A stretch of 64,000 nucleotides of DNA from Ochotona curzoniae (Eukaryota; Chordata; Mammalia; Lagomorpha; Ochotonidae): the NCBI RefSeq assembly GCF_017591425.1, contig NW_024465369.1, positions 31,767,501-31,831,500 on the forward strand. The letters are read 5' to 3'. The translations under genes were made by a program, and so were the position numbers. Positions 13,121 to 24,100 of this stretch are shown one piece after another (the stretch's first letter is position 1; every line of letters starts with the position of its first letter). A model generated the notes under the pieces. It worked only from the letters and a program-made list of their open reading frames with translations. It did no database searches and was not told where the DNA came from.

Positions 13121-14394
13121 GGCACTTTGCCAGAGCCTCCCCAGGAAGCTCAGCGCAGTGGCCCGTGGTTCTGAAAGGTCCCAATGACAGCTAAACCCCT
13201 AGCTAGGATCCAGCATGGTCATATGAAGAAGGAAGCTTGGAGGCTTGTTTTTGAGTGTCTCTGGATACTATGAGTCCTTAGGGAGACTCAGCTAAGGTCT
13301 CACACATTCTGACTCCTAAGTTCAGGGTCAGGAGACATGAATGTGGAGCAAATGACTTGTCTCCTTCACTATTAGGTTTGCTGTTGTTCCTGCCTTGGCG
13401 ATCCTCCTTGATGTCGTTCAGTCCATCAGTCTGTTAGTAACTTTGATGATAATGATGCACTCACTTGGAGATTGTAGCCTTCTGATTCCGATGCTTCCCA
13501 GTATTTCATACTTTGACACTTCAGTGTCTATTGCAAAGGAGAAAAAAAAAAATTACTCAACTGTGGCTAAGTCTGCTCAACAAGGAAATAGTTCATTGGT
13601 TTGGTACAAATATGTTCTCCAAGTCAAAAGGGATTTAAAAATAATGTACCTGGTACAAAATTGCAAGTAAGGAAACAATGACCCCAGGGGAAACAGGATT
13701 GCCAAATGAGTTTGGCAAAGTGTAAGAGGTTTCTGATGAAAGCTTAGTTCTCTAGGAGCAGGTTGTGAAAAGTGACCTACTTACAAATGGACTGCAAGTT
13801 GATGTCAGAAATTAATTTATTAAGTCATTTAATAACTTACTGGTTGAACATTGGCTGTGGGAAAGCACTGTATTATACACAATGTTTAACAAAATAAAGT
13901 CTCTGTTCCCATGGAGCTTATTGCTAGAGATGAAGAGAAATAAGACAAACAAGTGAACTAATATTCTAGGGGATGATCAGTGTCTGTTTGAAGGAAACTA
14001 AATGGGAATAAGGGGACCAGAGAGTAACAGCTGGGGTGGGGTTTCCTACTACATGAGGTGCGAGGAAGGCTTCTACAGTGAGATAAAAAGGAAAGTCTAA
14101 AGAGAGTAAGGGAACAAGTCATGGCTAGGGCAAAAACACAAGCAAGGTCTGGAGGTAGGAATGTAATGGCGCATGTTAGGAATAGCAAGGAGGCCAAGGG
14201 GAGAACGACAGGGAACAAAGAGAGTTCTGGGGACAGATTGTGTATGACCTTGCTGGTTGTGGTAATAACTTGGTATTTTTCTATGAATAAAAGATGGGCA
14301 GCCATTAAGGTTTTTAGCAGTAAAGTGAATTCTGTTTAAAGCAATTTTCTGGATATTATATAAATAACAGAACACAAGCAAAGGGAAGGTGGTA

Positions 14395-14413
14395 AGAGGG
14401 GACATATATAAAC
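14395..14413. repeat. Target-site duplication, left copy (U2 fragment)
   Basis: The 19-bp AGAGGGGACATATATAAAC is repeated exactly at 14447..14465. Its last two bases also match U2 nt 33-34, a microhomology at the junction. Confidence 0.92.
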
Positions 14414-14446
14414 ACTTGATCTTAGCCAAAAGGCCGAGAAGCTATG
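14414..14446 (-). pseudogene. Tailless U2 snRNA retrocopy, first ~32 nt only
   Basis: The minus strand reads AT(A)GCTTCTCGGCCTTTT then GGCTAAGATCAAGT, which is nt 1-32 of U2 snRNA with one mismatch at nt 3 (C to A). Nucleotide 1 falls at 14445, and one extra base lies before the flanking duplication. Perfect 19-bp duplications on both sides and the lack of a poly(A) tail fit L1-mediated insertion of a 3'-truncated small RNA. It is far too short to function (it lacks the branchpoint-pairing and Sm regions). It sits inside the L2-like element. Confidence 0.92.
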
Positions 14447-14465
14447 AGAGGGGACATATATAAAC
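14447..14465. repeat. Target-site duplication, right copy (U2 fragment)
   Basis: Exact 19-bp copy of 14395..14413. Confidence 0.92.
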
Positions 14466-14661
14466 AAAGTAAGAGGCTCCTGTACTAATCCAGCTAAGGG
14501 TTAGTAGCAGCTGGGACCAGGGTGGAAGTGGTGGGAAGTAGTTGAGTTGGGGAATATAGTTTGAAGGCAGAGCTGATAGGATTGTCTGTGGATTCCTTGA
14601 GGGACTGAGAAGACATAAAGTTTCAGGGCTTTTGGCTTGAGAAACTGCTAAGAAGGAGTTG

Positions 14662-14997
14662 CCTTTTTGTTTTTGTTTTTTTTTAAGATTTATTTATTTT
14701 TATTGGAAAGGCAGATTTCCAGAGAGAAAGATCTTCTGTCCTCTGGTTCATTCCCCAAGTGGCTGTAATGGCTGGAACTGAGTCAATATGAAGTCAGGAG
14801 TAAGGCACTTCTTCTGGGTCTCCCATGTGGGTGCAGGGTCCCAAGGCTTTGGGCCATCCTCTACTGCTTTCCTGGGTTACAGACAGGGAATTGAATGAAT
14901 GAGAAGTGGAGCAGCCAGGACATGAACACTTGTGCTCATCTGGTATCCCAGTATGTGCAAGATAAAGATTTAGCCACTGAGCCATTGTGCTAAGTCC
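14662..14997 (-). mobile_element. CSINE, antisense, in the L2-like element
   Basis: A T-rich run then AAGATTTATTTATTTTTATT, then GGAAAGGCAG, CCATCCTCTACTGCTTTCC and the 5' head (GCCATTGTGC..). The 8-bp AGGAGTTG flanks it at 14654..14661 and 14998..15005. It splits the L2 reading AGGAGTTGCC/AGGAGTTGTCATT. Confidence 0.9.
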
Positions 14998-15395
14998 AGG
15001 AGTTGTCATTTTTCACGCTGGGGTTGATTGTGGGAGGGAAGTGTATGCATGGTAGAAATGAGAGTTCTGTTTCAGTCACTAAGTTTGAGATGCAGATATA
15101 TCATCAAGTAGAGATGTTGAGTAGAAAGTTGACATAGGAGTCTGGAGTTCAGGGAAGACTTCTAGACTGTAGATCTAAATATGAAAGCCAACAGAATTGT
15201 AATGGTCTTTAACATCTTGGGACAAGCCGACTTCATCTGAGCAGTGAGTTTGGGTAAGAAGGACCTCCTGACAGCTCCTCTACGGTGCACAGGTGAGAAA
15301 ACATAACCAGCTGTGGAGTTTGAGGAGTAGACACTGCTAAGACCAAAAATAAAAGGGCTAATATTCTAGAAACCAAGAAATAAAAGATTGAAAGA

Positions 15396-15396
<1 letters not shown>

Positions 15397-15429
<33 letters not shown>
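15397..15429. repeat. (GA)n microsatellite
   Basis: About 16 uninterrupted AG dinucleotides following GAAAGAGGA. Confidence 0.95.
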
Positions 15430-15433
<4 letters not shown>

Positions 15434-15719
15434 CTGCTCAGTTGTATTCAAAGTATACAAAAGTATATGAAAAGTAGAATTTGACCACTGGGTCTGAAAA
15501 TATGGAGGAAGCAGGTGCTGATGTTTGGAGCTATTTTGATGTAGTTATGGAGGATTAAAAGCCATATCAGAATGGGGTCTGTGATGTTGGCAGTATTTTA
15601 TTTCTTGAGGAAGAACAAAACCAGAAGCTTAAGATATGACTGTGGACACTTGTTAGAGAAGCTTTCTCCTAAAGGGGGCGAAAATGGAATGTTGTTGAAG
15701 AACAAGGGCCACCTGGACA

Positions 15720-16530
15720 GGGGAGGGTTATAAGTCAGGGAGTTCCCAATATATGCACTTTAAACCATGGCGTGTGTGAGCTATATCCATGCATATAGTA
15801 TGGTCTTTCATTATGGAGTATAAAAAGCATGGTATAAAAAGATATCCTAGGGACCCACATGCTTGTTACGGCACAATGATGAGTTTAACTTTGTTTTATC
15901 TCCTGCAGCATGTTGTAGTACTATGAAGAGTTAGTCTGCATCTTTGGGGCTGAGGACATAAATGACTAGGAATGATATTAACCATGTATGCTTCATCAAA
16001 GCTCAAATTCAGATGCATACATTTTTAGGATACAGGGAATTGGCATGTGTAATAACTTCAAGGAACATTTATGCATAAATACCTACAGCCTATGAAGTAC
16101 GCCCTATGGTAAAGGGGATGAAAAACTAGGCAGAATGTCTTCCCCAGGAGTCCCATGCACTTAGAACTATTTCTTGTAACCAAGAGGCCACACCAGGTGG
16201 AACTGAGCGAAGGCCTAGAGAAAGGGCTGTGGAAAGCAAGGTAGAAATAAATTGTCCTGGTAAAGGGGTTCTGGGAAGCTCTTTAGCTCATTTGAGCTGA
16301 GCCCACAAGCAGTAGGGTGTCAGTGAGAAGGCATAGAGGGATATGATGACCCTTCAGAACTGAAGGACAAGCTTGAGGAAAGGAGCAGCTGTGTGATGGT
16401 GGGCTCTGGCCTGGCATTGCTGTGGAAGTAGTAGGACTGGACAGTGACCTCAGGAATAGTGCCCAGGGCCTTGTTGGCCAGGGAACTCGGAAGCCCTTAG
16501 CTGCTGTTGAGAACAATGTCAAGGATTCCA
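15720..16530. other. Intronic stretch without recognised repeat
   Basis: Unique-looking DNA with several ATGCATA/TATACCATG motifs near 15790-16080. No gene or repeat can be supported. Confidence 0.4.
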
Positions 16531-16532
16531 CC

Positions 16533-16820
16533 TTGGCTAGACTGTGGTGTAGTGAGTTAAGCTACTGCCTGCAATCCTCGAGTCCCAGCTTCTCCAATTT
16601 TGATCCCGGAAAAGCCAGCAGAAGATGGCCCAAATGCTTAGGCCCCTGCATCCACTTGGGAGACCCCAAAGAAGCTCCTGGCTCCCAGCTTTGGATTGAC
16701 CCAGCTCTGGCCATTGTGGTCATTTGGAAAGTGGAACCATGGATGATGGATGATTATCTGTCTCCACTCCCCCTTTTTCTCTGTGTGTAACTTTGCATTT
16801 CAAATAAATAAAATAAAGAT
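16533..16820 (+). mobile_element. CSINE, older subfamily
   Basis: The head is GACTGTGGTGTAGTGAGTTA. It continues GAAGATGGCCCAAATGC, TTGGGAGACCCCAAAGAAGC, CTCTGGCCATTGTGGTCATT and ends CATTTCAAATAAATAAAATA. The GTGTAGTGAGTTAAG head and TTTCAAATAAA tail are of the old type shared with rabbit. Confidence 0.92.
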
Positions 16821-16854
16821 TAGGGAGATTCAAGCACTACAAATTTTAAGGGTC

Positions 16855-17310
16855 AGGTTCACTTACAGCTCTCACCTGACATATCCTGATTCTGTGGGTC
16901 AGGAATTTGGAAAGGCCTAGGCTAGATAGGATTTCCGTTTGAGGAGCGTCAGCTACAGCTATCAGCCTGGCTGCAGTTGGGCTAGCAGGTACAAGAATCC
17001 TTCACTTAGTGCCTCAGTGTACTTCTGCAGGGTCTCCACTCTGAGCCCAGTTTTGTCTCCGCATGGTGACCTTGAGGTATTTTTGATTTTGTACCTGGCA
17101 GCTTCAAAGAGAGAGTGTCTCTCTCATTGGATGAAAGCAGTGTCGTAGATCTCTTTAGGCAGAACCCTGGAAGTTACAGATGTCACTTCTGCTTCTCCTA
17201 CATTCTACTGAGCAGAACAAGTCACAAGCCAGCCAAGGTCCCAGGGGAGGAAAACAGATTCTGTTTCTCCAAGAGAATGGCAGAGAATCTGTAACCACCA
17301 TTAACTCACC
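16855..17310. repeat. Ancient interspersed repeat, same unnamed family as 10045
   Basis: TCTGTGGGTCAGGAATTTGG, GCCTAGGCTAG, TTACAGATGTCACTTCTGC, CTACATTCTACTGAGC, AGTCACAAGCCAGCC and GGGGAGGAAAACAGATTCT follow a known mammalian repeat in order. The middle part is degenerate. Confidence 0.45.
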
Positions 17311-17319
17311 ACAGGTAGC

Positions 17320-17495
17320 CCTGGATTTGAATCCTAAATACTTCCACTTGCCAGCTGTTCGATTTTTAGGGTTGCTTACAGGAACTCTCTTAACTGACAT
17401 GATATTGATGTTAGTGAGAGAAAGAGAGGCTATGACACAGTGCCCCAGTACATAGTAGGTGCTTAATAAACAGCAGCTACTATTCTTGTCACTGT
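17320..17495 (+). mobile_element. MIR, sense
   Basis: GGATTTGAATCCTAAATACT, CCACTTGCCAGCTGTTCGA and a 3' end ACAGTGCCCCAGTACATAG..GTGCTTAATAAACAGC match the MIR 5' tRNA-like part, core and 3' end. Confidence 0.7.
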
Positions 17496-19270
17496 CACAT
17501 GCACTGAAAGGGTAAAAACAATGACTGTTGAAATGCTTCTTGGATCTGACATTTTGAGAAACCTTTGACAACTGTCTAATTTTGGAAGGGAACAAGTGCA
17601 AAATGAGGAGCAAAAGCCAGGGGCAGAAGCTAAGTTGTGAGTGCTTTCCGGGTCAGTGAATGCAGGTTGGCAGTGAAAGGGGAGTTTCAGCTGTCACAAG
17701 GGAAGATCTGGGTAAGCAGCAAGAGGCAAATGGAGAGGTGGAGGATGAAGTCCTGTGAGAGAACAGGGAAGTAGCGTGCAGCAATACTTGGAAAGGGCTT
17801 CTTCTGATTTTGCAGGACTCAGCTTTCAAACGCTGCATCCATGTACCAGAAAACTATGGGAGTTGGCTTTCACAATGGGACTCCATCTATCTCAGTAACT
17901 TTTGCTGTTTCCCAACAAAGGGTTTTCCTGTCCTGAACCTCCCCCAAGTTTCCCTCTGGGTGGACACAGACTCTTAAAGAATAGGTAGCTCCCTTGATTT
18001 CTGTATCTTGGCCTTGATGGCAAAGCACCATGAATTCTTAGCCTAAAAATACACACCAGTGCAATTCCAAAACTCAGCAGAGACTCAGACATTCCAAAAC
18101 GCTTCTGAAAGAAAGCATCATTCTGTAGAAGTTGGAAGGCAGATGTAATTAAAAAAAAAATCAACAAGCCTATCCCATAGGCAATTGTGGGCATAATAAC
18201 AGCATGGCTGGGGCCCAAATCAGCATATGAGAGCTATTAGGAACATGCTTAGAGAGGGATGAGGTTCCTATGCTCAGGAGTGGTTGACACAGAGTCAATG
18301 AGCAGTTAAGGTCAGTCAAAGCAAGACTGAAGCCATGTGATGGGCATGGACGAGGACATGAGGTGAAGGAGCGGTCAGGCAGAGGGATGTTAGCCCTGGG
18401 GTCTTTGGGGTAGACAAGGAAAGGGGAGTTAAAAGGAAGACAGGCCTCTGATTGCATTGCAATCCAGGTAAGTGCAGGTAGGCTGTGCTGCTTGAAGAAA
18501 ATCATTGCTCTTTTGGAGGATTTGTTTTTAGCTTATACTGCTATACATTGACATTTCTCCTCTTTTAGTCAGGTATATGTCTCTGTATATCACACCTGTG
18601 TATTACTTGGACTGTTGTGAAAAGTTTTTTGGACCATTTATAAACAGATGGGGCATGCAATAAGGTGAAAGCACATGAGGCAGTAATTTGGCATGAACAG
18701 ATCATACTACAAAAGAAATCGGAAAAATTTAAGCCCCAGGGTTGGTTGGTTGGTTGGTAAGCAAAATGTCCACGATATGTTTTTACTCACTTCTGGACCA
18801 TATACTTGCTTGTCAACTTTGTAGTTGCCAAGACAAGAATAAAATATCATCAGTTAGACTATTTTCAGTGTTCAGAAAATTAAGCACAAGCAGAGGGTTC
18901 AGGATATGTAGCGGAGCAAGCAGTTTCTTTGTTATATTCTTTATGAAAACCCAACAACAGTTATTCAGTGTGGGTTCATATGATTATAGGAAAATATTTG
19001 GCTGAAATTAATCAAGCAAGGCCTAACAAGTTACATTTTTTGATTCTGAGAAGTAATTGATTGAGTGCCAACTATGGCAATGAAACAAAACACATTTAAA
19101 CTCAAACTGTCAAATTTTAATTCCAATATTAACTTCAATTTATGTCATCTTCTGGTATGCTTCCCTAAGTATACCAAGTAGATTTCTAGGTAACTGATCA
19201 AGGTAGTTTTGTGTTGGTTGTAAACTACATTTTTGTAGCATAGCTACCAGACATTATGGCTGATTTTGGA
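17496..19270. other. Intronic stretch without recognised repeat
   Basis: Only a short (GGTT)n tract at 18738..18758 stands out. Open frames of 100-150 codons here match no family and have no intron/exon logic. Confidence 0.4.
18738..18758. repeat. (GGTT)n short tandem repeat
   Basis: Five GGTT tetramers in register, then AAGC. Confidence 0.85.
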
Positions 19271-19799
19271 TACTCTTTTTTTTTTTTAATTGTAGATGTT
19301 TAGATGATATTTACACAGTTGGTCAGATAGAAAGGATCCAGGGTTAGGGGAAAGTGTGTGTGATCATTACTTCCAAACTTTCTATTTCTTCTTCCCATTT
19401 CTAGAATAAGGGAGGAGATAGGGGTGGAGTCATACCCAACCTCCCAACCACCCTAGTAACTAGGGATGGGGAACAGCCACCTGATATCAACCCAGGGTCC
19501 ATGCCAAGGAATCTGTCTAGGTGGATGTAATAGTTCTGAAACGCTATCCATCTCACTGATCTATGGATGAGGAAACCCTTCCAATGTCCATTGGCTGACA
19601 CAGTCAATTCTATAATCTCCATTCGCCAAGATATTTGTCATTATTTTTTTGGGATAGTGGTCCAATATGTTTTGTTCTCCATTCTGTGCTATCATACCAG
19701 ATATCCTCTGTAAGCCCCAGTGGGCAACCAAATCCTCTATGTGCACTAAAGCCTGCCATCCACCACTCCATCTTTTATATTGAAGAAGGCCAGTTGTTA

Positions 19800-20450
19800 A
19801 AGGTGGGCCCATGAACCTAGGCCAGGTGACTTGGGCCCCACTGAACCTGCTACCCTTGGGGCTCATGGGCCTGGCACTCACTGTGCAGGCAGGCTCAAGG
19901 ATCTGGGCTAGGAAACCCAGCCCTCCCAGAACCTCCACTCCTAGGGCTCATAGATCTAGCACCCATCTTGGAGGTGGGCCCAGCTGGACCTCCTGCCCTT
20001 GAGTTTCATGGACCTGACTTCCATTGTGCAGGTGGTCCCAAGGAACTGGGTCAGGCAGTCTGGACCCTACTGGAACCCCCATCCCTGGAGCTCACAGATC
20101 CAGCACCCACATGGGAGGCAGGCCAAAGGGCCCCAGTTCAGGCAACCCAGTCCCTGCTGGACCTCCCACCCCTGTGGTTCACAGATCCAGCACCCACTGT
20201 GTAGGTGAGCTCAAGGACCTGGGCCAGATAACCCGGGCCTCACTAGACCCCCTTCCCCTGGGGCTCACAGACCCAACAACCACTACACAAGCAATGATCT
20301 GGCCCAGGTGACTTGGACCCCACTGGACAAAGCACCCTCAGGGTTCATGGATTAACATCCATCTCACTGGCATGTCAAAGGGCCCAGGCCAGATGACCTG
20401 GGCCCCCAAGACCCCTTGCTCCTGGGGCTCACAGACCTGATACCCACTGC
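19800..20450. repeat. Minisatellite block, ~85-bp unit
   Basis: The phrase (C/T)TCA(C/T)(A/G)GA(T/C)C followed by AGCACCCA-type text recurs at 19862, 19947, 20005, 20091, 20178, 20264, 20344 and 20428. Spacings are 85, 58, 86, 87, 86, 80 and 84 bp. One unit carries a ~27-bp deletion. Each unit also holds a GGGCCAG..GACCTGGGCC element. The copies are diverged, so the array is not a recent expansion. Confidence 0.85.
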
Positions 20451-20489
20451 CCCCAGACTGGCATGACTTGTCTCACTTGGCATCCACTA

Positions 20490-21250
20490 GCAGGTGCTTC
20501 TCCCTGGCATGGTCCAGCTTGCCCCCAATTCCAGCTCCTGTTGGTGGGTGCTGCAGCCTAGCCTGGTCCAGCCAGTTCCTTGTCCTGGCCCCAGGGTGAA
20601 CTGGCTGGTGTTGTGTCCTGACCTGGTTCCTTCTGCACCCCATCCTGGTTCTTGAATATGCTAGTAGCTGTTATGAATTGGCCTTGTCTGGCCTGGCTTG
20701 CACCCAGACCTAATCCACATGAAGCCGGCAGGTACCTAACATGGTGTGGTTTGGCTGCTCCTTGTCTTGGTTCTTGCGCTTATCTACATGGACTGTAACC
20801 TGGAGTTCCCCAAGCTCCTTTATCAGATTTCTTGCCAGTGGCAGATCTTGCACAAACCAGCGGGTCCTTGGCCCAGGTTGACTTTGTCAACCTCTTATTG
20901 TGGCAGGAGCAGTATCCTTGCCCAACTGTTCCAGACCCTATCCAATTCTTACTGCCCAGACGCTGCTCTCACCTGGTTCAGTGGGAGCTGAGACCTAGCC
21001 CAGCCCATTCTACACCCATCCTGGCTCTCATGAGTACCAGTGGGTGCTGGAGTCTAGCCCAGGCTGGCCTTCCCCAGACCCAGTCCTCACTCTTGCCAGG
21101 GGAGATAGCAGCCATTTTCAGCCCAGACAGTGCCACAATTCTGGCTCTCAAGCTCACTACTGGGAACCCCAACCCAGCTGGGGCATCCTCTTAACTCCTC
21201 AACCAGGCCTGTTCCCAGCCACAGTTCTTGCTCATGCCAATGGAGATTGC
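20490..21250. repeat. Degenerate tandem block, ~55-68-bp unit
   Basis: A GGTG(C/T)TG(C/G)AG..CTAGCC(T/C)GG core recurs near 20492, 20546, 20607, 20663, 20731, 20983, 21042 and 21099, each followed by a CAGCTC/GGTTCTTG-type segment. Units are strongly diverged and some are missing between 20740 and 20980. Confidence 0.6.
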
Positions 21251-21599
21251 TGTTCCACACGTGTGAACCTACATACTCCCCCTACAGATTCTACCCCCAG
21301 ACCCAATTCAGTCATGTACTGTTCAGTGTCATGGCCTAATCTCACATTACCCATTCCCTGATCCTACTCTTGCTGGCAGGTTCCATTATAAAGCCCTGCA
21401 ACATGTCCATGGTTGCTCTTGTCCATGGAAGTCCCTCAGCAGTCATTCCTTACTGGACATGAACCCTCAGGTCCCTGCTTGCCCTACCTGTGAAACCCCA
21501 GATTCCCTGCAACCCCATACCCCAAAGTCCCCAGAGCATGTTGTTGAGTGGCCTGAGGGCTTGGCCTGGGCACAGTGGTGCCTGGGCCACCTGGACCCA

Positions 21600-21812
21600 A
21601 GTTTTACCAACCACAGCCATGCAGCTGGTGGAAAAGAAAACCTGAACCTCTGGCCCAGACTGGCTCAAGTTCCGCCCACCGCACGGTGGCAGTGGGCAGA
21701 GCTAAAATCCTGAGCCTCTAGCCTGGCCAGGCCCTAGTTCTGTCAGCCATAGCCACGCAGCTGGTAGAAAAAAAGCATGAACCTCTGGCCCAAACTGGCT
21801 TGAGTTCCCTGA
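21600..21812. repeat. Two copies of a 136-bp unit
   Basis: GCAGCTGGT(G/A)GAAAA followed by TGAACCTCTGGCCC and ACTGGCT(C/T)(A/G)AGTTCC occurs at 21621 and again at 21757. It marks the outermost part of the minus-strand element. Confidence 0.8.
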
Positions 21813-23170
21813 ATATTCTTATATAATCCTTTCTGTAGATCATCTATTTCTCAACAGTTTATGTCATAAAAGGTCAATTCTGTGCATATAAAATGAATTT
21901 CTCATCTTTCCTGTGTCATGCAGGGGAATGGAAGCACTGATGTAAGTGAGAAGGAAGTCCCAGGTTCTGCAGAAGTGTCAAAATATCAAGGGCTCTCTTA
22001 TGAATCTGTACCTCTTAGGTCATGGCAGATTTCATCCCTAAAATCAGAACTTGGCAGAAAGTCAATCAAAGTGTTAAAATCCTGTGTGACTCCTATTAGG
22101 TTTCTTTTGGTAGCGATAGAATAAAACAGTGAATGTTGTTGGTTTCTTTTGTTCTTCTTGGGGAATATTAGCTGAAAATGGACAAACTTTCTAGTGTTCT
22201 TCCAAAGAAAGAAAACACAAAAAAATTTACCCACTGGTGAGCATTTTGGTGTACATACATTTTTTCAGATAGCTTTCCACATATATCTCTGTCAGAGTCA
22301 CAGAAACTAGAGTTGAAAATCCCCCATTTTGTGGCTCACGTTATGACAGCTGTTTTGTTGTTAGGGGGTCGTTCACACAAAGCTCAAACAGCAGCAGAGA
22401 TTGGGTGCAGTTGGCTCTGCCTCACATCTTTGAGGGAATCCAGGCAGGTGGAGGTTGTGCCATATTTAGCAAGTGGACCTATCTGTAGTTTCTTAGTCTA
22501 TAGTTGGATGCTCTGCATTGCACTGGCAGACAAGAGTAGAGTAAAAATGGAGAAAAGAAGTCATTTTCAAGAGTTCCTAAATGAATAAGAGTTCTTCCTT
22601 TTTATGAGGTGTTGTTTTAGTCCATGCTAATAAGAGGAAGAAATAGGTGAGGCATAGGGACTGGAAAAGGGGTAAATGTGTGTTAGTTGTAAAGCTTCTA
22701 ATTGGAAAGTGGGATCATATTAAAATAACTGTCATCCTGTTTGTCAATAATGCATACATTTCCTTTTAACCAAATGGAACCATATGGGTATCTCATAAAT
22801 CTCTTGAATAGGGGGCCTCTGCTACCTCCAGGTAGAGATAAATCACACTGAGAGGATGCTGAGCCATGAAACGATTCTGTTAACATGTCATCTGTCTAGA
22901 ATATATTTTCATATCTCCAACAGAAGGATCTAAATTATGAGGAGAGGTGACCTAACAGAGTTGAGTCTTTGGTATTTGATGCTTTTAACATCTTCCATCT
23001 GCTGCCTATGACTAAGTGTGGAATCTGGCCCCACACATGGAGTACAACATGACCCAATCCAGAGAGTTTCTGTAACTAAACATGTTAACGTGTGGTGGAG
23101 CCACACCTTGCATAAATTGTTTGATCTTAGGAAATGTGTTCTGTCAGCATTACTTGTCTGATAAAAGAAG
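21813..23170. other. Intronic stretch without recognised repeat
   Basis: AT-rich unique-looking DNA. No coding or RNA gene signature was found. Confidence 0.4.
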
Positions 23171-23283
23171 TTTTAAAAAAAATGTACTTGGAAGCTGAAG
23201 AGACAGATCTCCCATCTCTTGGTTCACTCCCCCAAATGCCTGCAACATTCAGGTCTGGGGCAGACTGAAGCCAGGAGTCAGGA
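23171..23283 (-). mobile_element. CSINE fragment, antisense, old
   Basis: GAGACAGATCTCCCATCTC, TTGGTTCACTCCC, AAATGCCTGCAACA and GACTGAAGCCAGGAGTCAGG are the 3' half of an antisense CSINE. The 5' half is absent. Confidence 0.7.
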
Positions 23284-23927
23284 ATATCAACTAAGTGTCT
23301 TCGGTGGCACTTCAACCATCACCAACTACCTCCCAAGGGTCACACTGGCAGGAAAATTTAAGGGAGAAAAGAATTGGGACTTCAGTCCAAGGACTAAGAT
23401 ATGGAATGTGGATATCCCAAATTGGGAAATTTTGAAAATTATTAATAATCATAGGATTTGAAGTAGGAGATAGTAAGCAACGTAGTAAATAGTGTCCCAT
23501 TGGTTGCCAGGATCCAGTATTTTACCATATGAAAATAGCTCTTTGTGTCTAGTAGCCTGTGTAGAAGCTGCTAATAAGAAGTGTTATCACATAGAAACCA
23601 TGTTTAATGAGTTGTTGCTTTTGCCCAGCATTGATGGTGATACTATAGTGAGATGCGGAAACTTCCCAGGTTGGCTTCTATTTTCTAGTTGTGAGGAATC
23701 TGGTCTCAGATCACAGAATTGTAACTTTGAGTGGTTTACTGCTCCACATGTTTCACTGTGTAGCAACAGGAAAACAATTCTGTGTGTCTGATAACCTTTC
23801 ATGCTCCAAATGCCTGGTAAAGGACTGTCATTTCTGTACAAGTCATCTTAAGCTCCAATATAAGCAATTTAGCCCTTTGTCTAAAGGGGAATCAGGGAGA
23901 AACTTTTCATGTTTTACTTGGCTCTTC

Positions 23928-24100
23928 CAGTGGATCTCAAAGCTTAGTCCCCGAGCCAGTCACATCAAGCATCACTTGGGAACAGGTTGAAAATGCAAAT
24001 CCCATTCCAGACTGAAAACTCTGGGAATAGGACCCTGTGAACAGTGTTTTAGCAAGCCTGGTGGGTGACTCTGAAATACATTAAGGTTTGGGAACTCTAG
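23928..24100 (+). mobile_element. MER5A non-autonomous hAT DNA transposon
   Basis: It starts CAGTGGATCTCAAAGCTTAG and continues CATCAAGCATCACTTGGGAA, AAAATGCAAATCCCATTCC, ACTCTGGGAATAGG, GTGTTTTAGCAAGCCTGG and GGTGACTCTGA, ending AGGTTTGGGAACTCTAG. The imperfect terminal inverted repeats (CAGTGG..CTCAAA and TTTGGGAACTCTAG) are visible, so it is nearly complete. Confidence 0.9.

Larger units (their letters stand above)
13810..15720 (-). mobile_element. L2-like ancient LINE segment, antisense, with two later insertions
   Basis: The plus strand starts with TTTATTAAGTCATTTAATAAC (the antisense L2 3' end), then AAAGCACTGTATTATACACA, CCCATGGAGCTTATTGCTAG, AAAACACAAGCAAGGTCTGG, AGCAAGGAGGCCAAGGGGAG, TGTGTATGACCTTGCTGG, GGGCAGCCATTAAGG, GACCAGGGTGGAAGTGG and TTTTGGCTTGAGAAACTGC. 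This order matches a familiar 3' region of mammalian L2-type repeats. A U2 fragment (14414) and a CSINE (14662) interrupt it. The far boundary near 15720 is a guess, and the family name could be wrong for the part beyond the first 300 bp. Confidence 0.55.
19276..21812 (-). mobile_element. GC-rich non-LTR retroelement with three tandem-repeat blocks and poly(A) tail
   Basis: On the minus strand the element ends in 12 A (plus-strand T run 19276..19287) preceded by a 500-bp single-copy tail (CTAAACATCTACAATT just before the As). Upstream on that strand come an ~85-bp tandem block (19800..20450), a degenerate ~60-bp block (20490..21250), a single-copy part, and two copies of a 136-bp unit ending near 21812. 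Base composition is far above the AT-rich flanks. No ORF2-like coding is seen and no target duplication was found. It could be a 5'-truncated lagomorph L1 consisting only of an expanded G-rich 3' UTR, or a composite element with an SVA-like plan. I cannot name it from memory. Confidence 0.6.

Noticed and set aside
17155..17613. 152-codon open frame on the minus strand
   Set aside because: It overlaps an ancient repeat and a MIR and has no recognisable domain. It is longer than average but plausible by chance in 64 kb.
19811..20311. Proline/glycine-rich overlapping open frames suggesting a repetitive protein
   Set aside because: They arise from the GC-rich ~85-bp tandem units in all frames. 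Unit lengths are not consistently multiples of three (58, 80, 85, 86), so no coding periodicity is kept.
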